64,000 nt of DNA from Spirosoma sp. SC4-14 (GTDB lineage: Bacteria; Bacteroidota; Bacteroidia; Cytophagales; Spirosomataceae). This document shows, piece after piece, positions 8,715-16,887 of the stretch (position 1 is its first letter; each line of letters starts with the position of its first letter). The notes under the pieces are model-generated. The model ran no database searches, was not told where the DNA came from, and was given only the letters and a program-made list of their open reading frames with translations. The position numbers and the translations under genes are program-made. The stretch is taken from the NCBI RefSeq assembly GCF_037201965.1, contig NZ_CP147518.1, forward strand, positions 7,123,001-7,187,000, given 5' to 3'.

Positions 8715-9044
8715 ATGATAGAAGCCATATTCTCTCCCGATCAATCCTACAAAGTGGAGTTCAGTGTTTATGAAATGCGCATGAGTCACTGGATCGAAAA
8801 GCCCTATCTGGTTCGGGTCGGCAACGATGAGGTCGTGTTTAGCCTGGAAAGCGACCCCTGGTCGGCCTCGAATGTCCATTGGGTCGACAACGAAACGGTC
8901 GAAATGTATCTACGCAAATATCCGGGCCGGGTTGCCTGTCGGGTACGGCTCACTCCATCGGCCAATTATGGTTCGGCCAGCAACGAAACTCAATCCCATT
9001 CCGGAACACTTACAGAGGTAAGCAACTGGATACTAACCCTTTGA
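8715..9044 (+). CDS. Small protein of unknown function
   Basis: 109 residues from the ATG at 8715. It has no signal peptide, and the sequence suggests a compact beta-rich domain (YKVEFSVYEMRMSHW, EKPYLVRVGNDEVVFSLESD). Not recognised. Last gene of the 7635-9044 cluster, ending at a 22-bp-stem hairpin. A longer reading frame opens at 8571 but overlaps the lipoprotein gene and has unlikely composition there, so the ATG at 8715 is preferred. Confidence 0.6.
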   Translation: MIEAIFSPDQSYKVEFSVYEMRMSHWIEKPYLVRVGNDEVVFSLESDPWSASNVHWVDNETVEMYLRKYPGRVACRVRLTPSANYGSASNETQSHSGTLTEVSNWILTL

Positions 9045-9076
9045 CTGTAAATCAACTAACAGTCTGTTTAAAACCG

Positions 9077-9139
9077 GTTCACGATTCGGCAAACAGGCAC
9101 TAATCATGCTGGCAGTGGCCTGTTTGCCGAATCGTGAAC
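9077..9139. terminator. Bidirectional hairpin between convergent genes
   Basis: A perfect 22-bp stem with an 19-bp loop (arms 9077-9098 and 9118-9139; arms begin GTTCACGATTCGG). It sits exactly between the stop codons of the rightward small gene and the leftward secreted-protein gene, so it can serve both. Confidence 0.7.
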
Positions 9140-9142
9140 TGC

Positions 9143-9475
9143 TTAAGGCTGTTTTTTCGTCATTGTATCCAGGCGTTCTCCCGCATCGTTTCGCCGTGGC
9201 TTAAACCGGATGTCGGCCCGATGTTTGCCTGCACCACTTTTAGCCTGTCTATAACTGGGAATAGCATTGTCTTTACTTTCCAGATTATCGCTCTTCGATG
9301 GTTTCGGTATTGGTTTATCCGAGCGGGCAGCCGCTTGCGTAGCACGATTACTTTTGTAGCTGGTAGCCGCTTCTGTGGTCGATTTTGGCCGACTGGCGGT
9401 ATTTTTTGTCGATTGAGGATTTTGTGCCAGAGCCGTAGTGGTCATCAGTAAGGCACCGATCATTAGCTTTATCAT
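9143..9475 (-). CDS. Small secreted basic protein
   Basis: 110 residues: a short signal peptide (MIKLMIGALLMTTTALA then Q), then a low-complexity mature chain rich in Lys, Arg, Ser, Thr, Ala and Pro with no predicted fold. Not recognised. It lies just downstream of, and on the same strand as, another tiny secreted basic protein (9548-9844) with similar composition; the two look like members of one loose class and may be co-transcribed. Possible roles such as binding acidic surface polymers are speculation. Confidence 0.6.
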   Translation of the reverse strand: MIKLMIGALLMTTTALAQNPQSTKNTASRPKSTTEAATSYKSNRATQAAARSDKPIPKPSKSDNLESKDNAIPSYRQAKSGAGKHRADIRFKPRRNDAGERLDTMTKKQP

Positions 9476-9547
9476 AACGTTTGTGAGTTAGTCTATAACA
9501 AGACAACCAGTCCTGGCAATTTGTTTGGGCTGGTGCGAATCGTTTGT

Positions 9548-9844
9548 TTAACGGACCGTATCGATCCGGGTAGCCCCTCCCCGACGGAGCGAATCGGGTC
9601 GTAACCGACGTTGTTTCCGATCACGTTTTGGTTTCTGTTTAGGCAGCGTTGTATCTAATCCCCGCTCAAGCTCCATCCGTTGTTGCATGGAGTTATTCTC
9701 AAGCATGGGTTTAGGAGGATTAGCCCGACGGTTATCTTCGGTAGACGTAGCCTGCTGCAAAACCGGAGCCTGGTTACTTTGTGCTGCTGCACCTGTTGCA
9801 AAACCCGCAATCAACAGGCTGGCGAGCAATAAGATCCGTTTCAT
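9548..9844 (-). CDS. Small secreted basic protein, upstream member of a pair
   Basis: 98 residues with a clear signal peptide (MKRILLLASLLIAGFATGAAA then Q) and a mature part rich in Arg, Lys, Gln, Asn and Pro, including the basic run PKQKPKRDRKQRRLR. No family recognised. It is divergent from the ECF sigma factor gene at 10040, with about 195 bases between starts that would hold both promoters. Control by that sigma factor is possible but not shown. Confidence 0.6.
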   Translation of the reverse strand: MKRILLLASLLIAGFATGAAAQSNQAPVLQQATSTEDNRRANPPKPMLENNSMQQRMELERGLDTTLPKQKPKRDRKQRRLRPDSLRRGGATRIDTVR

Positions 9845-10039
9845 AACCTTGAGTTTTTGTATTCTTATTCAACCAATGGCAAAGCAGAAGGTTATCAGAC
9901 GACGCCAAATTCAGACTTGTTTCGAATAGAAATCAGGCTCTGGTCCCCAATTGATTAAAAATCAAGTTTGCCCCGTATACTAATTCCGTATGGAATTTGT
10001 TTTGTCTTTGCATCTAACAGATAAGATGTCAGGCTGCGC

Positions 10040-10633
10040 ATGTTTCTGAAACGGTTTCGCAAATCCAAACCCACAACTGATGCTGAGTATGTCTCAGCCT
10101 ATCGTGCCACGGGCGATCTGGCCATATTGGGTGAGCTTTATGAGCGGCACATGGAGTTGGTGTATGCAGTATGCTACAACTACCTGCGCGATGAAGACGA
10201 GGCCAAAGATGCAGTGATGCATCTTTTTGAACAGTTGGTAACCGACCTCCGAAAACATGACGTACAGCAGTTTCAGGCCTGGCTACACAGTGTAGCCCGC
10301 AATCATTGCCTGATGCTGTTACGCAAAAATCAGGCACACCCGAAAGCCGTTCAGCTTAATGGAACAGCCGAATATGAAGCCGACGAGCACCAGCTTACCT
10401 CGCTGCGAAGCGATGAATCAGAGAATTCGATGCTCGACCGGGAAGAAGACCTGAACCACATGGAAGCGTGTTTGCAAACCCTGCCAACTGAACAGCAAAC
10501 CTGTCTGAAATTATTTTATCTGGAACAGAAAAGCTACCTCGAAGTAGCCGAACTGACCGGTTATGAGTTAAAGCAAGTGAAAAGTTATTTGCAAAACGGC
10601 CGCCGAATGCTGAAAATTTGCATGAGTAAATAG
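10040..10633 (+). CDS. ECF-type RNA polymerase sigma factor
   Basis: A 197-residue sigma-70 family protein of the extracytoplasmic-function type. Region 2 is visible from about residue 20 to 90 (LGELYERHMELVYAVCYNYLRDEDEAKDAV, then FQAWLHSVARNHCLMLLRK); region 4 lies near 140-195 with LPTEQQTCLKLFYLEQKSYLEVAELTGY and the recognition helix LKQVKSYLQNGRRML. The following gene, 43 bases downstream, encodes a membrane protein with an anti-sigma-like N-terminus, the usual pairing. The stimulus is unknown. Confidence 0.9.
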   Translation: MFLKRFRKSKPTTDAEYVSAYRATGDLAILGELYERHMELVYAVCYNYLRDEDEAKDAVMHLFEQLVTDLRKHDVQQFQAWLHSVARNHCLMLLRKNQAHPKAVQLNGTAEYEADEHQLTSLRSDESENSMLDREEDLNHMEACLQTLPTEQQTCLKLFYLEQKSYLEVAELTGYELKQVKSYLQNGRRMLKICMSK

Positions 10634-10676
10634 CGCAGATAACCAGTTAATTCCGAGCTTTGTTTGCAATATAGAC

Positions 10677-11081
10677 ATGAACGACCAATTGACATTCGAC
10701 GATTTGCGGGCTTATCAGGCAGGCCGTTTGAGCGGCCCAGCACGGCACCGGGTTGAGCGGCTACTGCTCGAAGACCCGTTCTATGCCGATGCTCTGGCTG
10801 GGCTGGAGGCTATGCAGCAAACCGCCACACCCACCTCCGAGCAATTGGCCAGTCTGCGCAATGCATTACAGGAGCGTATTCATGCTTCAGCTACTAAAAA
10901 ACGACTTTGGCCGCTGTGGATTGCCACCACAACTGCTGCCATTCTGTTTATGCTGGCAATGGCTATTTATTTTATTTTCTTCGCACCCAAACACGCTCAG
11001 AAACCCCGACCGGCTAACTCTCCCAAGGCAACGGTAGAGATTATATACCCAGTCCTGACGGCTGGCTTTTTGCGGGCATAA
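10677..11081 (+). CDS. Probable anti-sigma factor, single-span membrane protein
   Basis: 134 residues. The N-terminal part (TFDDLRAYQAGRLSG, then HRVERLLLEDPFYADALAGLEAM) matches the cytoplasmic N-terminus common in Bacteroidota membrane proteins encoded after ECF sigma genes; it lacks the Cys/His zinc site of classical anti-sigma factors. One membrane span lies near residues 77-102, with a short C-terminal tail outside. Larger relatives carry an extra periplasmic domain after the span; here the protein stops about 30 residues later. Pairing with the sigma factor immediately upstream is the main support for the role. Confidence 0.7.
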   Translation: MNDQLTFDDLRAYQAGRLSGPARHRVERLLLEDPFYADALAGLEAMQQTATPTSEQLASLRNALQERIHASATKKRLWPLWIATTTAAILFMLAMAIYFIFFAPKHAQKPRPANSPKATVEIIYPVLTAGFLRA

Positions 11082-11226
11082 GCCGAACTGAACTAACCAA
11101 TAAACCAGTGTGTCGGTCTATTTTGAGCAAAAAAAATATCCCTAAACAGTAAAACTAATCGGGCAGAATAAAACATTTGTGAAACCCCAAACGTTTACGG
11201 GGCATATCAACTCTACCAATTAGTCT

Positions 11227-11928
11227 ATGTTTCGCTCAATTTCGCTACGATCGCTCACCACTCTCTGCGTAGCCCTTGCTCTCTGCCTATCAACCACTTA
11301 CGCCCAACAACGCTTTAGTGCAGGGCCGCGTATTGGCTTAAATTTATCCACATTACGGGGCGATGTTGCCAACTATAAAATGACTCCAGGCCTTGTTGCC
11401 GGAGCGTTTGTAATGTATAGCTCTCTAAATCACTTCGGTATATCGGCCGATCTGCTGTATTCGCAACGGGGTGGCAAATATACGGGCACTGATCCGGGCA
11501 ATATTCCGGTTGAGTTTACTCAGAAAATCAATTACCTCGAAATTCCCGTAGCTCTCCGTTATTTTCTGACGCTCAACGGCAATTTCCGCCCTAACATCTT
11601 CTTTGGTCCCTCGCTGGCGGTTCCGCTCAGCGCCAAACGGGTCAACCAAAAAATAGGCGGTGCCTCACAACCAGACGTAACCAATTCGGAAGCATTCAAA
11701 AATCTGGATCTTGGCCTATTCGCCGGTTTTCAGTTGAACTTTCGTGGCTGGGGCGATCGCCAGCACTTCCTGATCGATGGCCGCTACACCTATGGCCTGG
11801 CCGACATAACAAGTCAGCCAATTGCCGGAGGCCCAGGTGGTCCTAATGTGTATAATTCAACCATTACACTAACGCTGGGCTATAGCTTCGGCGTTGGCCC
11901 CGAATACCGCAGCCGCTACCGCCGGTAG
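11227..11928 (+). CDS. Outer membrane beta-barrel protein, PorT-like family
   Basis: 233 residues: signal peptide (ends near STTYAQ, residue 27), then an eight-strand-type barrel with alternating hydrophobic and polar residues and the opening motif GPRIGLNLSTLRGD typical of the outer membrane beta-barrel domain family that includes PorT. Strand signatures such as YLEIPVALRYFLTLNG and LGLFAGFQLNF are plain. It ends in an aromatic-rich strand and RYRR. A strong terminator follows at 11942. Its relation to the sigma/anti-sigma pair upstream is only positional. Confidence 0.85.
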   Translation: MFRSISLRSLTTLCVALALCLSTTYAQQRFSAGPRIGLNLSTLRGDVANYKMTPGLVAGAFVMYSSLNHFGISADLLYSQRGGKYTGTDPGNIPVEFTQKINYLEIPVALRYFLTLNGNFRPNIFFGPSLAVPLSAKRVNQKIGGASQPDVTNSEAFKNLDLGLFAGFQLNFRGWGDRQHFLIDGRYTYGLADITSQPIAGGPGGPNVYNSTITLTLGYSFGVGPEYRSRYRR

Positions 11929-11941
11929 GCTCTCATATACG

Positions 11942-11976
11942 AAAAGCGGCTTTCAGGTGCTCTGAAAGCCGCTTTT
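11942..11976. terminator. Terminator between convergent genes
   Basis: A perfect 15-bp stem AAAAGCGGCTTTCAG / CTGAAAGCCGCTTTT with a 5-bp loop, followed by T residues, and A-rich on the other side. It can act in both directions, for the barrel gene and the leftward aldo/keto reductase. Confidence 0.9.
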
Positions 11977-11982
11977 TTCTTT

Positions 11983-12801
11983 TCAGCGATACGTTCTTGG
12001 ATCGTCGGCAATGCGCGTATTGTCGTAGAATGTGTTTATGTAGGCCATATCGTCGGCCGTAATTGTAAAATCGAATACATCAAAATTCTCCCGAATACGG
12101 TCGCGTTTCACCGATTTAGGAATCGTAACAACATTATGCTGCAACGACCAGCGAATCAGTAATTGAAACGTACTTTTTCCATAATTCGCGGCTAGTTTCA
12201 ATAAACGTGGGTCATCTTTTTTTAGACCACGCACGAGTGGTGCATACCCTTCGGGCTGAATATTCCTGGCGCGGCAATACTCCAGAACATCGGGCAAATA
12301 GCAATACGGGCTTAATTCAAACTGATTGACAGCCGGAGCGACTGCTGCAAACTCAAAAAGTTCGTCAAGGTGCGCTGGGTAATAGTTCGACACACCAATG
12401 GCCCGCACACGCCCCTCGGCATACAATCGTTCCATCGCCTTCCAGGTTTCCCGCCGAAGTTCTTTCACTGGCCAGTGTATCAGGTAAAGATCCAGTACAT
12501 CGAGCTGAAGCTTCGCCAGACTTTTATCGAAAGCGCGCAGGGTTTGGTCATAGCCCTGATCGTCATTCCAGACTTTGGTCGTAACAAATATGTCCTCACG
12601 AGGCAGATTTGCTGCTTTCAACGCACAGGCTACCTCTCGTTCATTATGATAAGCAGCAGCCGTATCAATTAATCGACACCCGGCTTCAATTGCCCACTCA
12701 ACTGCCTGTTGAGTTTCGCTGATATGCTGGGGAGCATAAACTCCAAGCCCCAAAACAGGCATTTGGATACCATTCGAAAGTGTAACTGTTGGAATAATCA
12801 T
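11983..12801 (-). CDS. Aldo/keto reductase
   Basis: About 272 residues from the ATG at 12801 (MIIPTVTLSNGIQMPVLGLG is the usual family start; an ATG at 12837 would add 12 residues). It is an NADPH-dependent (beta/alpha)8-barrel enzyme reducing aldehydes or ketones. The catalytic tetrad is present: Asp in CRLIDTAAAY, Tyr in AAYHNE, Lys in FVTTKVW and His in LYLIHWPV. The C-terminal cofactor motif IPKSVKRDRIRENFDVFDF is also present. Closest in style to 2,5-diketo-gluconate reductase-like/prostaglandin-synthase-like members; the true substrate cannot be told. Monocistronic. Confidence 0.9.
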   Translation of the reverse strand: MIIPTVTLSNGIQMPVLGLGVYAPQHISETQQAVEWAIEAGCRLIDTAAAYHNEREVACALKAANLPREDIFVTTKVWNDDQGYDQTLRAFDKSLAKLQLDVLDLYLIHWPVKELRRETWKAMERLYAEGRVRAIGVSNYYPAHLDELFEFAAVAPAVNQFELSPYCYLPDVLEYCRARNIQPEGYAPLVRGLKKDDPRLLKLAANYGKSTFQLLIRWSLQHNVVTIPKSVKRDRIRENFDVFDFTITADDMAYINTFYDNTRIADDPRTYR

Positions 12802-13031
12802 GCTCTGGTTAGTAACCCTGTGTATCACTACATTCATTAAAGCAGCCCTATAACCGTTGGTCCGTAGAGAAGTTCTTCCTGGCCAGCCTCAACTCGCAAA
12901 ATAGTTACATAAAGCACACGCTTAATAGAATTTTAATCTTTTTTTAATCTCAGACAATCTATTCGGTAAGCCCGCCCGTATAAGGTGGTAATGAGCTCAT
13001 TTATGAAAAATTATTTCTACTCTCAACTTCT

Positions 13032-14597
13032 ATGTTTTCTAAAAAACCACTTCGCCTGCTAGTCAGTCTACTGGTCATCGGCTTACTGATGACTATCAAT
13101 GCCTGCCAGAACACGCAACCTGATCCTCAGGCAGATCCGGGCCATGCAAGCTCCCGCTTATCATCCGACTTCGTCGTATATGCGTTGACAGACAACAACC
13201 AACTGCTCAAATTGAATACGCAGAACCCAGGTGTTATTCTGTCGACCCTTACGGTTACGGGCATTCAGAATAACGAACGGTTAATTGGAATCGACTTCCG
13301 CCCCGCCACGGGTCAGCTATATGCTGTCAGTAATGACAGCCGTATTTATGCCATTAATCTGGCAAACGGCATGGCTACGGTTATTGGGTCGGCCCCTTTC
13401 TCACCCGCTATCAATGGCGATGTAGTGGGTTTTGATTTCAATCCCACCGTCGACCGAATCCGGCTGGTTACCAACCAGGGACAAAACCTGCGGCTTCATC
13501 CCGAAACCGGGGCAACGGCGGCTATCGATGGGGCTATCAATGGTGTTCCAAACGTGGCCATCTCGGGCGTGGCCTACACCAACAGTCGTGCTGGCGTTAC
13601 TACAACCACGCTGTATGACATCGATCCTATTACGGATAAGCTTTACCGGCAGGACCCGCCTAACAATGGCACGCTGGTAGAAGTTGGATCGCTTGGGATC
13701 GATATTGCCGGACGAGGTAGTTTCGACATTTCGCCGGATGGCAACGCAGTAGCCATGTTGATCAATGGCATTACCCAGGGACTTTACCAGATAAATCTGA
13801 CCACAGGTCAGGCTGAACGCCTGGGCGATTTGCCTGGATTTAGCATCGTTGGGCTGGCCATTCCGGCCGAACCCGTTGCCTATGCCATCGACCGATTCAA
13901 CAATCTGGTTATTTTCAACCCCTTCGCCCCCGGTACTCCGATCACCAAAGCGTTGACGGGTCTGCCACCAAACGACATGATCTATGGCATCGATTTCCGG
14001 CCAGTCAACGGACAGTTGTATGCCATCAGCAGTTCCAGCCGGCTTTACACCATCAATACATCGAACGGAGCCGCAACCATGGTAGGCAACGGCCCCACAT
14101 CACCGGCCATTACGAGCCTTGATCTGGGTTTTGATTTCAACCCAACTGTCGACCGTATCCGGGTTGTAACCGCAACGGGGCAAAATCTGCGGCTTCATCC
14201 CGAAACGGGAGCGGTAGTAGCTATCGACGGTAATCTGGCCTATAGCGATCAATCGAAGGGGGCTATTACGGGAGCAGCCTACACAAACAGCTTTGCCGGG
14301 GCCACCACAACCGTGCTCTATGATCTGGATGCGCAGCTCGACCGGCTGGTTCGGCAGGACCCACCCAATGCAGGCGGTCTGGTTACGGTAGGGTCGCTGG
14401 GAGTAAATATTGACGGAGCTACTGGATTCGACATTGGAGGCACAACAAACAATGCCTACGCCTTATTAAGAACAGCGAATGAGAATGGGGCGCCAGTCAC
14501 GAAGGTTTATCAAATTAACCTGATGACTGGCCAGGCTATCCCACTGGCCGACTTCCCAATGCTGGTACGGGCAATGACCGTTGGTTTGGGGTTATAA
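13032..14597 (+). CDS. Lipoprotein with two DUF4394 domains
   Basis: 521 residues with a lipoprotein signal (hydrophobic stretch, lipobox cysteine in TINACQN near residue 25). The rest is two copies of the DUF4394 fold, about residues 48-280 and 285-518, each with the same series of motifs: IDFRPATGQLYAVS, GFDFNPTVDRIRLV, GQNLRLHPETGA, VAISGVAYTNS and YDIDPITDKLYRQDPPNNG. The repeats resemble beta-propeller blades and the two halves probably arose by duplication. Function unknown; the protein should sit on the cell envelope. Alone in its transcription unit, with a hairpin after it. Confidence 0.85.
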   Translation: MFSKKPLRLLVSLLVIGLLMTINACQNTQPDPQADPGHASSRLSSDFVVYALTDNNQLLKLNTQNPGVILSTLTVTGIQNNERLIGIDFRPATGQLYAVSNDSRIYAINLANGMATVIGSAPFSPAINGDVVGFDFNPTVDRIRLVTNQGQNLRLHPETGATAAIDGAINGVPNVAISGVAYTNSRAGVTTTTLYDIDPITDKLYRQDPPNNGTLVEVGSLGIDIAGRGSFDISPDGNAVAMLINGITQGLYQINLTTGQAERLGDLPGFSIVGLAIPAEPVAYAIDRFNNLVIFNPFAPGTPITKALTGLPPNDMIYGIDFRPVNGQLYAISSSSRLYTINTSNGAATMVGNGPTSPAITSLDLGFDFNPTVDRIRVVTATGQNLRLHPETGAVVAIDGNLAYSDQSKGAITGAAYTNSFAGATTTVLYDLDAQLDRLVRQDPPNAGGLVTVGSLGVNIDGATGFDIGGTTNNAYALLRTANENGAPVTKVYQINLMTGQAIPLADFPMLVRAMTVGLGL

Positions 14598-14604
14598 GTT
14601 GCTT

Positions 14605-14640
14605 ACAGAACGGTGTCGATTGCTGATGACACCGTTCTGT
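14605..14640. terminator. Hairpin between convergent genes
   Basis: A perfect 13-bp stem ACAGAACGGTGTC / GACACCGTTCTGT with a 10-bp loop, lying between the DUF4394 stop and the acetoacetyl-CoA synthetase stop. Confidence 0.7.
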
Positions 14641-14646
14641 ACAACA

Positions 14647-16623
14647 TTATCGTTCTACTGTAAATGTGATAAATGGCTCCAGAGCAGCCGGATTCCGGAG
14701 GGTATCTTTACTGGCGGCCAGCGACACATCGACCCCAGACAGGATTTTCTTTACAGGAGTTTCCAGTTTTTTGCCGCTGATGGTATAGGGCACTTCGCTG
14801 ATGGCATAGATCGCATCGGGCACGTGTCGCGGGCTAAACTGGCTCCGAAGTGTTTTCTTTATTCGCGCTACCAGCTCGTCGGTAAGCGCAAACCCATTCT
14901 GTAATACCACAAACAGCGGCATAAAATAGCGCCCTCCCGGCTGCTCCAGACCTACAACCAGGCTATCGGCAATTTCGGGCAGGCTTTCCACAGCGCTATA
15001 AATTTCACTTGTTCCAATGCGCACACCATCGCGATTGAGTGTAGCATCGGAGCGGCCATAAATAATTATGCCATTTCGCTCCGTAATCCGAATATAGTCG
15101 CCATGCCGCCAGATGCCGGGGTAAGTATCGAAGTAACTTTTTTGGTATCGTTCATTGCCCGGATCGTTCCAGAAATAAATGGGCATCGATGGCATGGGTT
15201 TCAGAATTACCATTTCGCCCAGTTCTCCGCGTACAGGTCTGGCATTTTCATCGAATGCGTCGACCTTACAGCCTAGCAACCGGCACTGGATTTCGCCTTC
15301 ATAAACGGGTAATAACGGATTTCCGCCCACAAAGCCACTACACACATCCGTTCCTCCACTAAACGAAATCAACCAGACATCGGATTTCACATTTTCGTAA
15401 ATCCACCGAAATCCTTCGGGTGGTAAGGGCGATCCTGTCGAGCCAATCGTTCGCAGGTAGGCCAGCCTGGTCGTATTCATTGGCTTTAGACCAGCCCGCA
15501 TACAGGCCAGATAATAGGCAGCTCCCCCACCAAAGTGATTAATTCGGGCTTCGTCGGCCAGATTCCAGAGAATATTCAGGTCGGGATAACCGGCTGCGCC
15601 ATCGTATAATACCAGTGTTGCACCCACCAGCATCGATCCCAGGGCAAAATTCCACATCATCCAGCCGGTTGTCGAGTACCAGAAGTATCGCTCGCCCAGC
15701 CGAACATCCTGATGCAACGCTAATACTTTGAGATGTTCGAGCAAACAACCGCCAACACTATGCGTAATGGCCTTGGGTTTGCCGGTAGTCCCCGACGAAT
15801 ACAACACCCAGATAGGATGTTCAAAGGGCACAGGCTCAAATATCAACTCCTCGGGGGTTGGTGTTTCGAGCACTTCCTGCCAGAGAATAGCCCGTTCGAG
15901 TCGGCTATCAGGATCAAGATACGGTAGCCAGATTACCCGTTGTAGCGTTGGCAAACTAATCCGCAGTTCACGCAGGGCCTCGGTCTTATCAACGGGTTTT
16001 CCGTTATAGGTATAGCCATCGGCAGCAATCAGGACTTTCGGTTCAATCTGCTGAAAACGGTCGACAATACTAGCAGTACCGAAATCGGGCGAACAGCTCG
16101 ACCACACAGCCCCAATGGCATTGGTAGCCAGAAAAGCGATTACTGCTTCGGGTATATTGGGCAACACCGACACTACCCGGTCGCCAACGCCAACGCCCTG
16201 CTGGCGCAAATATGTGGCCACAGCATTAACCCGGCGCTCCAGTGTTTCCCAACTGATCATTGCTGGTCGCGGCCGTTGTTCCGAAGCAAAAACAAGCGCT
16301 GGGCGCTGGCTAGTTCGGTGCCGAAAAATATGTTCAGCATAATTCAGCGTAGCCCCCCGAAACCACTCGGTGCCAATCATACGCTGCTGCCCCGTTTCAA
16401 AAACCACCTGATAGTAGGGCGAATGGCTCTGAACATCAAAAAATTGCCATATACTTTCCCAAAAATCCTCCAGATCCGTTACCGACCAATCCCACAGATC
16501 GTCATAATCACGGAAATACAACCCTTTCTTTATAAAAAGCCAATCCATGTATTTTTTCAGAATCGACTGTTCAATCGTACGGCGGCTGGGCAAGTATAGC
16601 GGAGTCAATGTTGGTCGGGACAT
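14647..16623 (-). CDS. Acetoacetyl-CoA synthetase (acetoacetate-CoA ligase)
   Basis: 658 residues, the usual length. It activates acetoacetate with ATP and CoA, feeding ketone bodies or branched-chain/polymer breakdown products into acetyl-CoA metabolism. An N-terminal cap domain typical of the acetyl/acetoacetyl-CoA synthetase branch (VTDLEDFWESIWQFFDV) is followed by the AMP-binding P-loop YSSGTTGKPKAITHS near residue 270, the WYSTTGWMMWNFALG block, GRSDATLNRDGVRIGTSEIY near 555 and the C-terminal catalytic lysine in SGKKLETPVKK near 620. The motif order and the WFRGATLNYAEHIF block place it with acetoacetyl- rather than acetyl-CoA synthetases. No thiolase or depolymerase lies beside it. 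Confidence 0.9.
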   Translation of the reverse strand: MSRPTLTPLYLPSRRTIEQSILKKYMDWLFIKKGLYFRDYDDLWDWSVTDLEDFWESIWQFFDVQSHSPYYQVVFETGQQRMIGTEWFRGATLNYAEHIFRHRTSQRPALVFASEQRPRPAMISWETLERRVNAVATYLRQQGVGVGDRVVSVLPNIPEAVIAFLATNAIGAVWSSCSPDFGTASIVDRFQQIEPKVLIAADGYTYNGKPVDKTEALRELRISLPTLQRVIWLPYLDPDSRLERAILWQEVLETPTPEELIFEPVPFEHPIWVLYSSGTTGKPKAITHSVGGCLLEHLKVLALHQDVRLGERYFWYSTTGWMMWNFALGSMLVGATLVLYDGAAGYPDLNILWNLADEARINHFGGGAAYYLACMRAGLKPMNTTRLAYLRTIGSTGSPLPPEGFRWIYENVKSDVWLISFSGGTDVCSGFVGGNPLLPVYEGEIQCRLLGCKVDAFDENARPVRGELGEMVILKPMPSMPIYFWNDPGNERYQKSYFDTYPGIWRHGDYIRITERNGIIIYGRSDATLNRDGVRIGTSEIYSAVESLPEIADSLVVGLEQPGGRYFMPLFVVLQNGFALTDELVARIKKTLRSQFSPRHVPDAIYAISEVPYTISGKKLETPVKKILSGVDVSLAASKDTLRNPAALEPFITFTVER

Positions 16624-16794
16624 AGAATTAGTGGTTAGTCTTCAGTCGCTGGTTGCAGGGCTTTAATCGTCAGCGTTCGAGCGTTGCGAACAACCCTCAA
16701 CTACCCACTAACGATTAATCGTTCTGATGGATTGTTTTTTGTATAAAATGCGTTGTGGATGAAAGTTGGATAGTAAGGTTACCAGGAAAAGCCG

Positions 16795-16802
16795 TAACTT
16801 TG
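16795..16802 (+). promoter_or_regulatory. Bacteroidota -7 promoter element ahead of the pseudouridine synthase
   Basis: TAACTTTG fits the TAnnTTTG consensus exactly and is followed by a typical GCATCCC start region, 85 bases before the ATG. The nearest upstream TTG (16766-16768) is 26 bases away, a little more than usual, so the -33 element is uncertain. Confidence 0.5.
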
Positions 16803-16887
16803 CATCCCTTTTAAGGTAAGCTTCAGCAATTAGACTGATAATCAGCACTCCAATTACACACAGCAGTACAATTTACTGTATTTTTCC

